Made by a program: the position numbers and the translations under genes
The notes under the pieces: generated by a model
What the model was told of the DNA's origin: nothing
The model's database searches: none
What the model saw: the letters and a program-made list of their open reading frames with translations, nothing else
Part shown: piece after piece, positions 51,050 through 60,004 of the stretch
How the letters are laid out: each line of letters begins with the position of its first letter
How positions within the stretch are numbered: the first letter of the stretch is position 1
Assembly: GCF_965223285.1 (NCBI RefSeq)
Contig: NZ_OZ244997.1
Coordinates: 5,952,001 to 6,016,000 of the forward strand
DNA from: Leptofilum sp965223285
Lineage (GTDB): Bacteria; Chloroflexota; Anaerolineae; Promineifilales; Promineifilaceae
Direction: 5' to 3'
DNA: 64,000 nucleotides

Positions 51050-53595
51050 GTTATACGTTCCTTTTGTAATGATTTTTGAAGAATTTGACCGACCTGGTGC
51101 ACAGCTGGCATTTGCATGAGTGCCAGATGTCCGTTGGCCTGAATGACTTGGGTTTCCAGTTGATGAACCAACTTCCCCCAACCGTAATCTGGATAAGGGG
51201 AGCGAATTTCTTTACGGCCGTATCCCAACAGGCAGCGCAGCAACAGCACCGATCCAGCGTATGGCTTGGGTAAATAAGCGCGCACCGCTCTGTCGTACAG
51301 GTAGAACAGGGTACGAGCGCGAGGCTCAGTCAGGCTGGATGGGTCCATATCCTGCAAAATGGCGTTGGCAGTTGCTGACTCATGGTTTGCCGCCCGACGG
51401 TTTAGCTTGTTTTGCAGACGTTCCCACTTTTGCTGTCTGGGCATCTGCCAAAATCGCAGGGCACGACGGCCGTATCGCTTCAACCACATTCGCAAGCCCA
51501 GCACGCTAAAAAACGTTGCCCGGCTCCAACAATCTCGCCCAAACAAATAGATCGCCTCTTCACGATCCGCAGATACATGCATCGGCTTGGCCAAAAAATG
51601 GCAAAGCTGCCACCAGTATGCCCAGGCTGGGTTCGGTGCAGGCATGTCAATAATCGCCAGGGTATCCACTGCCTGCCCCTGCTGCTGAAGCTGCTGGGCT
51701 ACCTCGTAAGCCAAAATGCCCCCGGCTGAATAGCCAGCTAAATGGTATGGCCCCTCTGACTGCACAGACTGAATCGCCTGCAAATAATATTGAGCCAGCT
51801 CTGGCACGTTTGCGGCTGGGAGATTGTCTACATCCAACGAAGGCATCTCAAAAGTGTAAACGGGCTGTTGCGGCGACAAATTTTGCGCCAGTCGCTGCAT
51901 GGCCAGCGTATTGCCCGCTGCCCCCGGCACCAAGAAAAGTGGCGTCAGTGCCGGGTCGCCGGTCTGAATCTGAAAAACTGCTTCGGCGTGTGCCGCCTTG
52001 TCAATTTGTTGAGCCAACTGGGCAATGGTGCGATGAGAAATCAGCGTAGAAAGGGGTAAATAATGGCCCGTTTCCGCTTCTAAACGGCTCAAAAAAGCCA
52101 TTGCTTGCCAAGAGCCACCGCCAAGCGCAAAAAAGTCATCCTCAACGCCAATGGGCGAGCGGGCAAGTAATTCTTGCCAAATATGTTGCAAAACGCCTTC
52201 GGTGAGCGTGGATGGAGGAACAAATTGGGGCTGAACGGCCGTGCTCAGCCCCACTTCTTCCTCCTCCGGCCACGGCAAGGCCAACTGGCTGATCGTCTGC
52301 TGCGGATTGCTCAGTGCGGCACTGATCAATGCCTGTAAACTGCGTTGGGCATGCGTCATTTGTGCCTCACTGAAAACATCCTCATGCAAATCGAGGTATA
52401 GCTGGTAGCTGTTGTCGTCTTCCAGATGGTGGACGTGCAGTGCCACAGATTCACTGCTGCTATTGTGGTGAACAATTTCATGGGTCACGGGCTGACCATT
52501 AAAAGTGAGAGACGGCCGTTGCACAAAGGTAAACATCGTCTCCAGGGCCATATCGACGGCCGTTTGGCTAGCACCGTAGCGATAATGCAGCAGCAGGGGC
52601 TTCATGACCTCAGCTACCTTTTGCATCAGCGTGGGGATTGTTTCCTTTTGGTCAATGGTGACGACCACCGGGCACAGCTCCATGAGTACGCCCACCGTTT
52701 GCCGATTCACCTGCGTCGCCCGATTGTGTACCGTTGTGACCAAACCAAGTTTGGTTTGGCGGGTCAGCTGGTGCAGCAAGCCAAAAAAGAGCGCAGCCGT
52801 CAGGCAAAATTGGCGAAACTCCGTCGTGACGGAACCGAGATCAACCGCCTCGGCGGCGGCGATGAGCTGGGCTGTGGTTTCGCTACCCAAATTTTGCGTC
52901 CAGCGACTGCTGTTTTGGGTGATTTTGTGGTGAGAACGGCCGTAAAAAGTCAGTGGCTCTGGTTTTTCGGCAACCATCTCCTGCCAAAATGCACGGGAGG
53001 CCGCCGCCCGGCTGCTTTGCTGCTGTCGCTGCAAACTGGCGGCATACCGGGCAAAGGTGGGCTTTTTGGCCAGTGGCTGTGGGGTACCCAGTTGCAATGC
53101 CTCATAATGCGCCAAAACGGCACTGGCAATCAGGAAAAACGAAGAGGCATCGGTGATAAGGTGATGTTGGTTGAGAAACCACACAAAGTGGGATTCGGTC
53201 AATTTAAGCAAGGCGGTGTTGTAGAGGCGATGTTCGGGGGTAAACGGCCGTTTCACCTCCGCTCCTTGCCACTGTTTCGCCGCTGCAATCGGGTCTGGCT
53301 CCTGTGATAAATCTACAAAACGTAGCTGTGCTGGTGGTTCTGGCAATATTTGCTGCTGAACACGCTCATCCGTTTTGATGAAGACGGTTCGCAAAGCGTC
53401 ATATTCACACACAGTGACGTCAAACGCTTGGGCAAACAGATCTGGACAGAGCGAGGTGTGAAACGTGAAGGAAAAAGCGTTATTGAAGTGAGTGGCAGAC
53501 GGCCGTAGCTGGTGGCCAATCCAGTAAAGACGCTGTAAATCAGTTAAATTGAACTCCGCAATCGTGTCGGACGTTACTGCTGTACCCGCTTGCAT
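51040..53595 (-). CDS. NRPS protein: condensation - carrier - thioesterase, no adenylation domain
   Basis: 851 aa from the ATG at 53595 (a GTG at 53655 is possible). Condensation domain about 15-430 with the catalytic HHLITDA (His144-His145, Asp149) and a YGAS/QTAVD acceptor region; carrier domain about 465-535 with DDFFALGGGSWQAM (Ser495); type I thioesterase about 560-851 with LFLVPGAAGNT and the nucleophile elbow GYSAGG (Ser623). It should join an acyl or aminoacyl group to a second substrate and release it. Lacking an A domain, it depends on the separate ligase. First gene of the five-gene operon; a palindrome-rich coding region (seven exact ACGGCCGT copies). Confidence 0.9.
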   Translation of the reverse strand: MQAGTAVTSDTIAEFNLTDLQRLYWIGHQLRPSATHFNNAFSFTFHTSLCPDLFAQAFDVTVCEYDALRTVFIKTDERVQQQILPEPPAQLRFVDLSQEPDPIAAAKQWQGAEVKRPFTPEHRLYNTALLKLTESHFVWFLNQHHLITDASSFFLIASAVLAHYEALQLGTPQPLAKKPTFARYAASLQRQQQSSRAAASRAFWQEMVAEKPEPLTFYGRSHHKITQNSSRWTQNLGSETTAQLIAAAEAVDLGSVTTEFRQFCLTAALFFGLLHQLTRQTKLGLVTTVHNRATQVNRQTVGVLMELCPVVVTIDQKETIPTLMQKVAEVMKPLLLHYRYGASQTAVDMALETMFTFVQRPSLTFNGQPVTHEIVHHNSSSESVALHVHHLEDDNSYQLYLDLHEDVFSEAQMTHAQRSLQALISAALSNPQQTISQLALPWPEEEEVGLSTAVQPQFVPPSTLTEGVLQHIWQELLARSPIGVEDDFFALGGGSWQAMAFLSRLEAETGHYLPLSTLISHRTIAQLAQQIDKAAHAEAVFQIQTGDPALTPLFLVPGAAGNTLAMQRLAQNLSPQQPVYTFEMPSLDVDNLPAANVPELAQYYLQAIQSVQSEGPYHLAGYSAGGILAYEVAQQLQQQGQAVDTLAIIDMPAPNPAWAYWWQLCHFLAKPMHVSADREEAIYLFGRDCWSRATFFSVLGLRMWLKRYGRRALRFWQMPRQQKWERLQNKLNRRAANHESATANAILQDMDPSSLTEPRARTLFYLYDRAVRAYLPKPYAGSVLLLRCLLGYGRKEIRSPYPDYGWGKLVHQLETQVIQANGHLALMQMPAVHQVGQILQKSLQKERITCP

Positions 53596-53742
53596 TTCAA
53601 CCCCATGAACGACTTTGGGGGCCTTAAAAAAGAATTGCTGCCCCCAAAACAGCACGACGAATCGAATAGGAAAAAAGTCCCGTCATGCAGTTTTCATAAT
53701 CATACGGTTGGCAAGCTTACAAAAATGATGACACCCTAAGAT

Positions 53743-53782
53743 GAGGTGAGCTTTGTCATTGATTTGAGGTGATCAATGTCAT
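53743..53782. repeat. Imperfect 17-bp direct repeat upstream of the NRPS operon
   Basis: GAGGTGAGCTTTGTCAT (53743-53759) is repeated as GAGGTGATCAATGTCAT (53766-53782), 23 bp apart, about two helical turns, overlapping the stop codon of hutI. Possible binding sites for a regulator of the operon, whose promoter I could not define. Confidence 0.35.
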
Positions 53783-55068
53783 ATGTTCGTTACGAGTGGT
53801 AGGAGACGGCCGTTTTTCACCACGCCGTCCACCAGATTGCCGCCAAACTGGTAGGCCAACTGCCGATAATCAGTACAGTTGAGCAGCAGTAAATCGGCCT
53901 GCTTGCCTGGGTCTAGCGAGCCAACTGTGTCTGCTAGACCTACCCCAAAGGCGGCGTTGATCGTCGCTGCATTCATTGCCTCAGCGGGCAGCAACTGCTG
54001 GTAGCGGGTGGCAATGGCCATCACCAAGGGCTGCGAAGGGCAAGGTGCAGAGCCAGGATTTATATCTGTAGACAGGGCAATCGCTGCCCCGGCATCAATC
54101 AAGGCGCGAGCATCGGCAAACTCATGGCTACCCAAATTAAAGTTCACCGCAGGCAGCACAATCCCCACCACATCTGAATCTGCCAACTTTGCCACATCTT
54201 CCGGCGTGGTCACATCCAGATGGTCTACAGAGGTGGCACCTAGCTCAACCGCCAGCCCTACCCCGCCCAGCGGTGTGAATTCATCGGCGTGGATTTTGGG
54301 CAACAAACCGTGCACCAATCCAGCTTCCAGCACCCGACGGGATTGCGCCAAATCGAACGCATTTTGTTCGCAAAAGACATCGCAAAAGAAGGGGCGACCC
54401 GCCTCTGCAAAATGGCTGCTGCGATACCAATCAGCAGCAGCCGGAATCATCTCATTCGTGACCCACTCAACATATGCATCGGAACGGCCGTTAAATTCGG
54501 GCGGGACAGCATGAGCAGGCATAAACGTCGGCACCAGATCAATTGGCTGGGCCAAATCGAGGGCGGCAATCGCTTGCAGCATCTTCAGCTCGCTATCCAA
54601 ATCAAGGCCGTAGCCCGTTTTGACTTCTACCGTGGTGGTTCCCAGGCGCAACATTTGGGCCAGCCGAGGCAACGTGGCCTCCACCAATTCAACCACTGAG
54701 GCCTGCCGCGTGGCGCGCATGGTGCTCACGATGCCGCCGCCCGCCGCCATGATTTCCAGATACGTCGCCCCGCGAATGCGCTGCTCAAATTCGCCAATGC
54801 GCTCCCCGGCATAGACCACGTGCGTGTGGGGGTCTACAAAGCCGGGGCAGATAACTTTGCCGCTGGCATCAATTGTTTGAGGGGCTGAGTATTGTTGTCG
54901 GATGCTTTCTGTGGGGCCAATGCTAAGGATACGGCCGTCCTTTACAACCACCGCCCCATCCGCAATCATCCCCACGTCCTGCATTGCCTCGCCACGTTTT
55001 GGCATGATGCTGGCACACGTCACCACTTGCGCTGCGCTGTGAATGAGTAAATCTGCTTTAATCATCAT
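53779..55068 (-). CDS. hutI: Imidazolonepropionase
   Basis: 429 aa from tandem ATGs at 55068/55065. Third step of histidine degradation: hydrolyses imidazolone propionate to N-formiminoglutamate. Amidohydrolase fold: metal ligands in PGFVDPHTHVVYAG, GTTTVEVKTGYGLDLDSELKML, KIHADEFTPLGGVGLAVELGATSVDHLD, and STDINPGSAPCPSQPLVMA, all family-typical. A long N-terminal extension in frame has no SD and reads through a repeat. Transcribed with hutU, but a hairpin repeat separates them. Confidence 0.95.
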   Translation of the reverse strand: MMIKADLLIHSAAQVVTCASIMPKRGEAMQDVGMIADGAVVVKDGRILSIGPTESIRQQYSAPQTIDASGKVICPGFVDPHTHVVYAGERIGEFEQRIRGATYLEIMAAGGGIVSTMRATRQASVVELVEATLPRLAQMLRLGTTTVEVKTGYGLDLDSELKMLQAIAALDLAQPIDLVPTFMPAHAVPPEFNGRSDAYVEWVTNEMIPAAADWYRSSHFAEAGRPFFCDVFCEQNAFDLAQSRRVLEAGLVHGLLPKIHADEFTPLGGVGLAVELGATSVDHLDVTTPEDVAKLADSDVVGIVLPAVNFNLGSHEFADARALIDAGAAIALSTDINPGSAPCPSQPLVMAIATRYQQLLPAEAMNAATINAAFGVGLADTVGSLDPGKQADLLLLNCTDYRQLAYQFGGNLVDGVVKNGRLLPLVTNI

Positions 55069-55094
55069 GACAATACCCAAGATAGTTGTGAATT

Positions 55095-55173
55095 TGTCAT
55101 GCTGAACGGAGTGAAGCATCCCTAGCAAGTTGAATGGGATTCTTCATTTCGCTGCGCTTCATTCAGAATGACA
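55095..55173. repeat. Intergenic inverted repeat (TGTCATGCTGAACGGAG type)
   Basis: TGTCATGCTGAACGGAGTGAAG at the left, shown in pieces, is mirrored imperfectly by CTTCATTCAGAATGACA at the right. This motif family (TGTCATTCTGAGCGAAG and its complement) is a widespread intergenic repeat in environmental bacteria. Located between hutU and hutI. Confidence 0.7.
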
Positions 55174-55196
55174 GTCGAAAGAGGTTACAAACAAAA

Positions 55197-56846
55197 TTAA
55201 TCCAGCATGGGGATTTTGACGCCGCGCTCCCGGGCCACTGCGACGGCGCGTTCATAGCCAGCGTCCACGTGGCGCACGACGCCCATGCCAGGATCAACCG
55301 TCAGGACGCGTTCCAGGCGAGCGGCCGCTTCTGGCGTGCCGTCGGCCACAATTGCTTGCCCAGCGTGCAGGCTATAGCCAATGCCCACCCCGCCGCCGTG
55401 GTGGTAGCTTACCCAGGTTGCGCCACTTATGGCGTTGATCAGCGCATTCAAAATCGGCCAGTCGGCAATCGCATCAGAACCATCTTTCATGCCTTCGGTC
55501 TCCCGGTTGGGGCTGGCTACCGAGCCAGAATCCAAATGGTCCCGGCCAATCACAATTGGAGCACCCACCTTGCCACTGGCAACCAGTTCGTTGAACTTCA
55601 ATCCTGCTTTGGCTCGCTCACCGTAGCCCAGCCAGCAAATACGGGCGGGCAAGCCCTGAAATTCTACCTGCTCCTGAGCCATCTTAATCCAGCGAGCTAG
55701 ATGCTTGTCTTCAGGAAACAGTTCCAAAATGGCTTCATCCGTGGCGTAGATGTCGTTGGGATCGCCAGAGAGAGCCACCCAGCGGAATGGCCCTTTGCCT
55801 TCGCAGAAAAGCGGCCGTATGTACGCCGGTACAAAGCCAGGATAATCAAACGCATTCTCCAGCCCGTTGTTGTACGCTTGCTGCCGGATGTTATTGCCGT
55901 AATCAAACACAATGCTGCCTTGCTTTTGCCAATCGAGCATAGCCTGCACGTGTTGGGTCATCGAGTCAATGCTGCGTCTTTGGTATTCATCGGGATCGTT
56001 TTGTCGCAAAACGGCCGCTTCCTCCATAGAAAGCCCCGCTGGAATATAGCCATACAAAGGATCGTGTGCCGACGTCTGGTCTGTAACCATGTCTGGCACC
56101 ACGCCCCGTGTTACAAGTTCTGGCAAAACTTCTGCCGCGTTAGCCACAAGGCAAATCGACTTAGGTATTTCTTGCTTGACTGCCTCTTCCACCCAAGTCA
56201 TCGCCTCTTCTAAATTGTCGGTAATTACATCTACTTGGCGTAAGCTGAGGCGACGCTCTGCCCGCCATTGATCCACTTCTACAAAGAGCCCAACGCCCTC
56301 GTTCATTGTCACCGCCAGCGGCTGCGCCCCGCCCATCTCGCCTAACCCAGCGGTGAGTACCCATTTGCCTTTAAGGGATGACCAGCCAGCCTTGTGGGCA
56401 GCGGCGGCAAATGTTTCAAACGTCCCCTGCAAGATGCCCTGCGTACCGATATAAATCCAGCTTCCTGCCGTCATTTGACCATACATCATCAACCCTTCAT
56501 TTTCCCACTTGTCAAAATTGGCCTGGGTTGCCCAGTGCGGTACGATGTTGGAGTTGGCGATAAGCACACGCGGCGCGTCTGTGTGGGTGCGAAAGACGGC
56601 GACGGGCTTGCCGCTTTGCACCAGCAAGGTTTCGTCTGGCTCTAGCTGGCGCAAGGATGCCAGAATGGCGTCGAAGGCCTGCCAGTTGCGGGCCGCTTTG
56701 CCACGACCGCCGTACACAATCAGGTTTTCCGGATCGCCAGCCACTAACGGATCAAGGTTGTTTTGCAACATGCGGTATGGGGCTTCGATGAGCCAGTTTT
56801 TGCAGGTTAGCTGGGTGCCGCGTGGGGCATGAATGGTGCGGGTCAT
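55197..56846 (-). CDS. hutU: Urocanate hydratase
   Basis: 549 aa. Second step of histidine degradation, NAD+-dependent hydration of urocanate to imidazolone propionate. Characteristic stretches are LTCKNWLIEAPYRMLQNNLDPLVAG in two parts, YGGRGKAARNW, MMYGQMTAGSWIYIGTQGI, TAGLGEMGGAQPLAVTMN for NAD+, and the C-terminal GGGVGIGYSLHAGQ. SD AAGGAG is six bases before the ATG. Length normal for the family. Confidence 0.96.
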   Translation of the reverse strand: MTRTIHAPRGTQLTCKNWLIEAPYRMLQNNLDPLVAGDPENLIVYGGRGKAARNWQAFDAILASLRQLEPDETLLVQSGKPVAVFRTHTDAPRVLIANSNIVPHWATQANFDKWENEGLMMYGQMTAGSWIYIGTQGILQGTFETFAAAAHKAGWSSLKGKWVLTAGLGEMGGAQPLAVTMNEGVGLFVEVDQWRAERRLSLRQVDVITDNLEEAMTWVEEAVKQEIPKSICLVANAAEVLPELVTRGVVPDMVTDQTSAHDPLYGYIPAGLSMEEAAVLRQNDPDEYQRRSIDSMTQHVQAMLDWQKQGSIVFDYGNNIRQQAYNNGLENAFDYPGFVPAYIRPLFCEGKGPFRWVALSGDPNDIYATDEAILELFPEDKHLARWIKMAQEQVEFQGLPARICWLGYGERAKAGLKFNELVASGKVGAPIVIGRDHLDSGSVASPNRETEGMKDGSDAIADWPILNALINAISGATWVSYHHGGGVGIGYSLHAGQAIVADGTPEAAARLERVLTVDPGMGVVRHVDAGYERAVAVARERGVKIPMLD

Positions 56847-56863
56847 GGTATCTCCTTAATTTG

Positions 56864-56944
56864 CCACAGAGGGCACAGAGAAAAAAAGAGAGTAGTTAGT
56901 TAATTCTCTGTGAATCTCTGCACATCCTCCGTGTCACTCTGTGT
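56864..56944. repeat. Imperfect CACAGAG-type inverted repeat between hutC and hutU
   Basis: GCCACAGAGGGCACAGAG is mirrored by blocks TTCTCTGTG, CTCCGTGTC and CACTCTGTG. Same family as the perfect hairpin at 29231-29292, here degraded. Confidence 0.55.
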
Positions 56945-56952
56945 TCCTCGTA

Positions 56953-57678
56953 TCAGATTTTGGCGTGCAGGTAAAAGTTATCGGCGCGGTAAGCTGCCTG
57001 AAACAGCACAGCGGGAATGGTTTGCTCGTTTTGGCTGGTGTATGAGAGGCGGTCTACCTGGAAAGCAATTGTGTCTACGGCCGTTTCCAACAATGTCGCC
57101 TGTTCTGGAGTTAACGGCCGTCGCGCCACCACATGCACCACCTTCACCAGTGGAATCTGGAACTTTTGCGTTAGCAGCCAATGGATCGATTGGTTCTCTA
57201 AATCATCGGTGGCCAAACCAGGGCAAAGGGATTCGGCAAAGTAGCGATGTTCGTGCGCGACCAGTTCGCCATCGGCCAGCCGCAGCCGCTCAATGTGGCG
57301 CACCGGCTCGCCTACGTCAATTTCCAGCCGCGCTGCCAATGCTGTATCTGCCAATAGCCGTTCATTTTGCAGCAGTTGGGTTGTTGGCGTTCGTCCCTGA
57401 CGGTGCATCTCCTCGTTAAAGCTCATGAGGCTGAAATGGTTGGTGGTGTGAACGGCCGTTTTCACAAACGTCCCTAGCCCCTGCTGGCTCTCCACCAATC
57501 CCTCATTGAGCAAAACAGCCAGTGCTTTGCGCACTGTGCCCCGGCTAACACCAAACGTTTGCATAAGCCGCCCTTCCGTAGGCAGCTGGTCATTTTGGCG
57601 AAAATCACCAATGGTGATTTTGTGCCGCAGCTGGGCCGCAACCTGAAAATATTTGGGCAAATGGGAGGTGGTCAACAT
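56953..57678 (-). CDS. hutC: Histidine-utilisation repressor, GntR/HutC family
   Basis: 241 aa. N-terminal GntR winged helix (DQLPTEGRLMQTFGVSRGTVRKALAVLLNEGLV in two pieces, residues about 30-65), C-terminal UTRA effector domain (HIERLRLADGELVAHEHRYF). By family and position it should repress hut genes and be released by urocanate. I prefer the ATG at 57678: a -10 box TACAAT lies six bases upstream and there is no SD, so a leaderless transcript is likely. A start at 57693 is possible. Confidence 0.9.
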   Translation of the reverse strand: MLTTSHLPKYFQVAAQLRHKITIGDFRQNDQLPTEGRLMQTFGVSRGTVRKALAVLLNEGLVESQQGLGTFVKTAVHTTNHFSLMSFNEEMHRQGRTPTTQLLQNERLLADTALAARLEIDVGEPVRHIERLRLADGELVAHEHRYFAESLCPGLATDDLENQSIHWLLTQKFQIPLVKVVHVVARRPLTPEQATLLETAVDTIAFQVDRLSYTSQNEQTIPAVLFQAAYRADNFYLHAKI

Positions 57679-57684
57679 ACGGAT

Positions 57685-57722
57685 ATTGTACACTTGTCTA
57701 TATAACTGTACAACTGTATGAT
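57685..57722. promoter_or_regulatory. Overlapping divergent hutC/hutH promoters and operator dyad
   Basis: Plus strand (hutH): -35 TTGTCT (57694-57699), 17 bp, -10 TATGAT (57717-57722). Minus strand (hutC): -35 TTGTAC (57713-57708), 17 bp, -10 TACAAT (57690-57685). The dyad TTGTAC (57686-57691) / GTACAA (57708-57713) with 16 bp between overlaps both, so one bound HutC dimer could block both directions. Confidence 0.6.
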
Positions 57723-57753
57723 TGCACCAATGATTTATTTGGTCTTTGTTTGA

Positions 57754-57830
57754 GACACTGATTCACACAGATGACACTGGTTTTGATCAAAATCTGTGAA
57801 AATCAGCGTTCATCAGTGTCCAACTTTTGG
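57754..57830. repeat. Intergenic inverted repeat in the hutH leader
   Basis: GACACTGAT (57754-57762) and ATCAGTGTC (57822-57830) are exact reverse complements; between them CACAGAT is mirrored by ATCTGTG around TTTTGATCAAAA. Another member of the dispersed intergenic hairpins. Confidence 0.65.
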
Positions 57831-57838
57831 GAAATAAA

Positions 57839-59389
57839 ATGGAACCGCTAATTATTTCTGGACGAGAGTTAAAAATTGATGACGTGGTGGACGTGGCCCG
57901 CCGGGGGCGGCAGGTGGAATTGGATACGGCCGTCCTCCCTGCTGTCAATCGCTCACGTAAGGCAGTAGAAAAACTGGTGCGCGAGGGGCATATTGCGTAT
58001 GGCATTACCACCGGATTCGGCCGTTTCAAAGACAAATTCATCAGTGCCGATGAAAGTTTACAGCTTCAGCTCAATTTGGTGCGCTCCCACGCGGCTGGCA
58101 CTGGCCCTGCCCTGCCAGAGGAACAGGTGCGGGCTATGCTGCTGGCCCGCGCCAACACGCTCGCCCAAGGCTACTCTGGTGTTCGCCCCATTGTCATCCA
58201 GCGACTGCTAGACATGCTCAACGCTGGCATTCACCCGCGCGTGCCAGCCCAGGGCTCGCTGGGGGCCAGCGGCGATTTAGCACCATTGGCCCACCTAACC
58301 TTGCCCCTCATTGGCGAAGGGGAAGCGTTTTACAATGGGGCTTTGATGCTAGGCGGTGAAGCGATGGCTGCCGCCCGCCTGGAACCACTTGTGCTAGAAG
58401 CAAAAGAGGGGTTGGCACTTCTCAACGGCACGGCCTTTATGGTTGGTCTGGGGGCATTGGTGGTGCGCCGAGCCATCAATTTGGCCCTTACGGCCGATAT
58501 TGCCGCTGCCCTCACCTTAGAAGCTCTGCGCGGCACCGACCGCGCCTATGATGATCGCGTTCACCAACTACGGCCGCATCCCAGACAAATTGAATGTGCC
58601 ACTTTTTTGCGCCAGGTTTTGGCCGGGAGCCAGCTTTTGCGCCCCAAAAGCTCTAAAAATGTGCAAGACCCCTACACGCTACGCTGCGTGCCGCAGGTTC
58701 ACGGTGCCGTGCGCGATTCGGTGGCCTATGCCCAATGGGTGCTGGAAATTGAGCTAAATTCGGTCAATGATAATCCGCTTATTTTTGTAGATGAGGTGGA
58801 TGAGACACAGATTGAGGTGGTTTCGGCAGGCAATTTTCATGGGGAGCCTATTGCCTTGGCCATGGATTACCTGAAGCTGGCATTAACGGAAATTGGCAAC
58901 ATGAGTGAGCGGCGCATTGCCCAACTGGTAGATGCCAACAGTAACGGGGGCGTGCTGCCGATGTTTTTAACGGAGCATGGCGGGCTGGAAAGTGGCTTCA
59001 TGATTGCCCACTACTCGGCAGCGGCGTTGGCTTCAGAAAACAAGGTGCTGGCACATCCGGCCAGTGCCGACACCATTCCCAGCAGTGCCAATATTGAAGA
59101 TCATGTGAGCATGGGGGCAACGGCCGTTCGCCAGGCCGAGATGATCATGACCCACACAGAGACCGTGGTTGCCATTGAGCTGCTTGCTGCGGCCCAAGGT
59201 GTTGATTTCCGGCGCAGCTATGGCGAGGGTTCGTTGGGCATTGGCACCAACGCAGCCTATGAACTTATTCGCCGCAACGTGCCTTTTTTGGACGAAGATT
59301 ATTATATGGCACCCCTAATCGAAAAAGTACGCCATCTGGTTCATGAAGGGGACATTAAGCGGGCTGTGGAAGCCGTTGTTAATGGATAA
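57839..59389 (+). CDS. hutH: Histidine ammonia-lyase
   Basis: 516 aa. First step of histidine degradation, non-oxidative deamination to urocanate. The MIO cofactor forms from Ala143-Ser144-Gly145 in QGSLGASGDLAPLAHL; the active-site YGITTGFGRF precedes it, and SANIEDHVSMG is the typical downstream block. ATG 57839 has a weak GGGA upstream; a TTG at 57827 is less likely. Divergent from hutC. Its last 11 bases overlap the convergent gene at 59379. Confidence 0.96.
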   Translation: MEPLIISGRELKIDDVVDVARRGRQVELDTAVLPAVNRSRKAVEKLVREGHIAYGITTGFGRFKDKFISADESLQLQLNLVRSHAAGTGPALPEEQVRAMLLARANTLAQGYSGVRPIVIQRLLDMLNAGIHPRVPAQGSLGASGDLAPLAHLTLPLIGEGEAFYNGALMLGGEAMAAARLEPLVLEAKEGLALLNGTAFMVGLGALVVRRAINLALTADIAAALTLEALRGTDRAYDDRVHQLRPHPRQIECATFLRQVLAGSQLLRPKSSKNVQDPYTLRCVPQVHGAVRDSVAYAQWVLEIELNSVNDNPLIFVDEVDETQIEVVSAGNFHGEPIALAMDYLKLALTEIGNMSERRIAQLVDANSNGGVLPMFLTEHGGLESGFMIAHYSAAALASENKVLAHPASADTIPSSANIEDHVSMGATAVRQAEMIMTHTETVVAIELLAAAQGVDFRRSYGEGSLGIGTNAAYELIRRNVPFLDEDYYMAPLIEKVRHLVHEGDIKRAVEAVVNG

Positions 59390-59900
59390 TCCTGGCCTCC
59401 GTTTGGTAGGAACGGCCGTATTTCACGTAATCCTTCGGTGCTTCTAACAACCGCAACCGCGCGGCTTCATCCAATTCACGTTTTACAACGGCGGGTACCC
59501 CAGCCACTAAAACATGGGGCGGAATGTGCCGATTTTCACCAACAACTGATCCTGCGGCCACTAAAGAGCCGGCTTCAACCACAACACCGCTTAACACGGT
59601 GGCGTTCATCCCTACCAACACGCCTTGGTGCAGGTGGCATCCTTCCAGCACTGCCCCATGCCCAATTGTCACATCTTCCTCGATGATAGTATGGTGACGG
59701 CCGTTTACATGAATTACCACATTGTCCTGCACGCTAGTCCGCGAGCCAATCGTAATACGGCCGCTATCGCCTCGAATGACCGCCCCAAACCAGATGCTGG
59801 CTTCCGCTTCAATCACCACATCGCCAATGATGGTGACATTGGGGGCAATGTAAGCAGTCGGATGAATTTGGGGACGCACCCCCTTGAATTCAATAATCAT
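59379..59900 (-). CDS. Gamma-class carbonic anhydrase-like hexapeptide protein
   Basis: 173 aa left-handed beta-helix trimer protein of the gamma-carbonic-anhydrase/PaaY/YrdA group. Repeated hexapeptides run from PTAYIAPNVTIIGDVVI onward. Zinc-binding histidines are in DNVVIHV, TIGHGAVLEGCHL (His-x4-His spacing). The long catalytic acidic loop of Methanosarcina Cam is absent, as in most bacterial members, so activity is uncertain. SD GGAG lies before the ATG. Confidence 0.9.
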   Translation of the reverse strand: MIIEFKGVRPQIHPTAYIAPNVTIIGDVVIEAEASIWFGAVIRGDSGRITIGSRTSVQDNVVIHVNGRHHTIIEEDVTIGHGAVLEGCHLHQGVLVGMNATVLSGVVVEAGSLVAAGSVVGENRHIPPHVLVAGVPAVVKRELDEAARLRLLEAPKDYVKYGRSYQTEARIIH

Positions 59901-60004
59901 AGTTACTCCAATTGTCGATAGAAAAATTTTACTTGTTTTGGCTTGTTTCCTCAGGTAACATTCGACATTGATTTTACCGTTGACTATAGGGAAGAAGGAA
60001 GCTC

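Noticed and set aside
46257..53595. Exosortase (XrtA)-type polysaccharide cluster
   Set aside because: The ligase, carrier and AsnB types fit, but no exosortase, PEP-CTERM protein or polysaccharide polymerase is adjacent, and an NRPS condensation-thioesterase protein is present.
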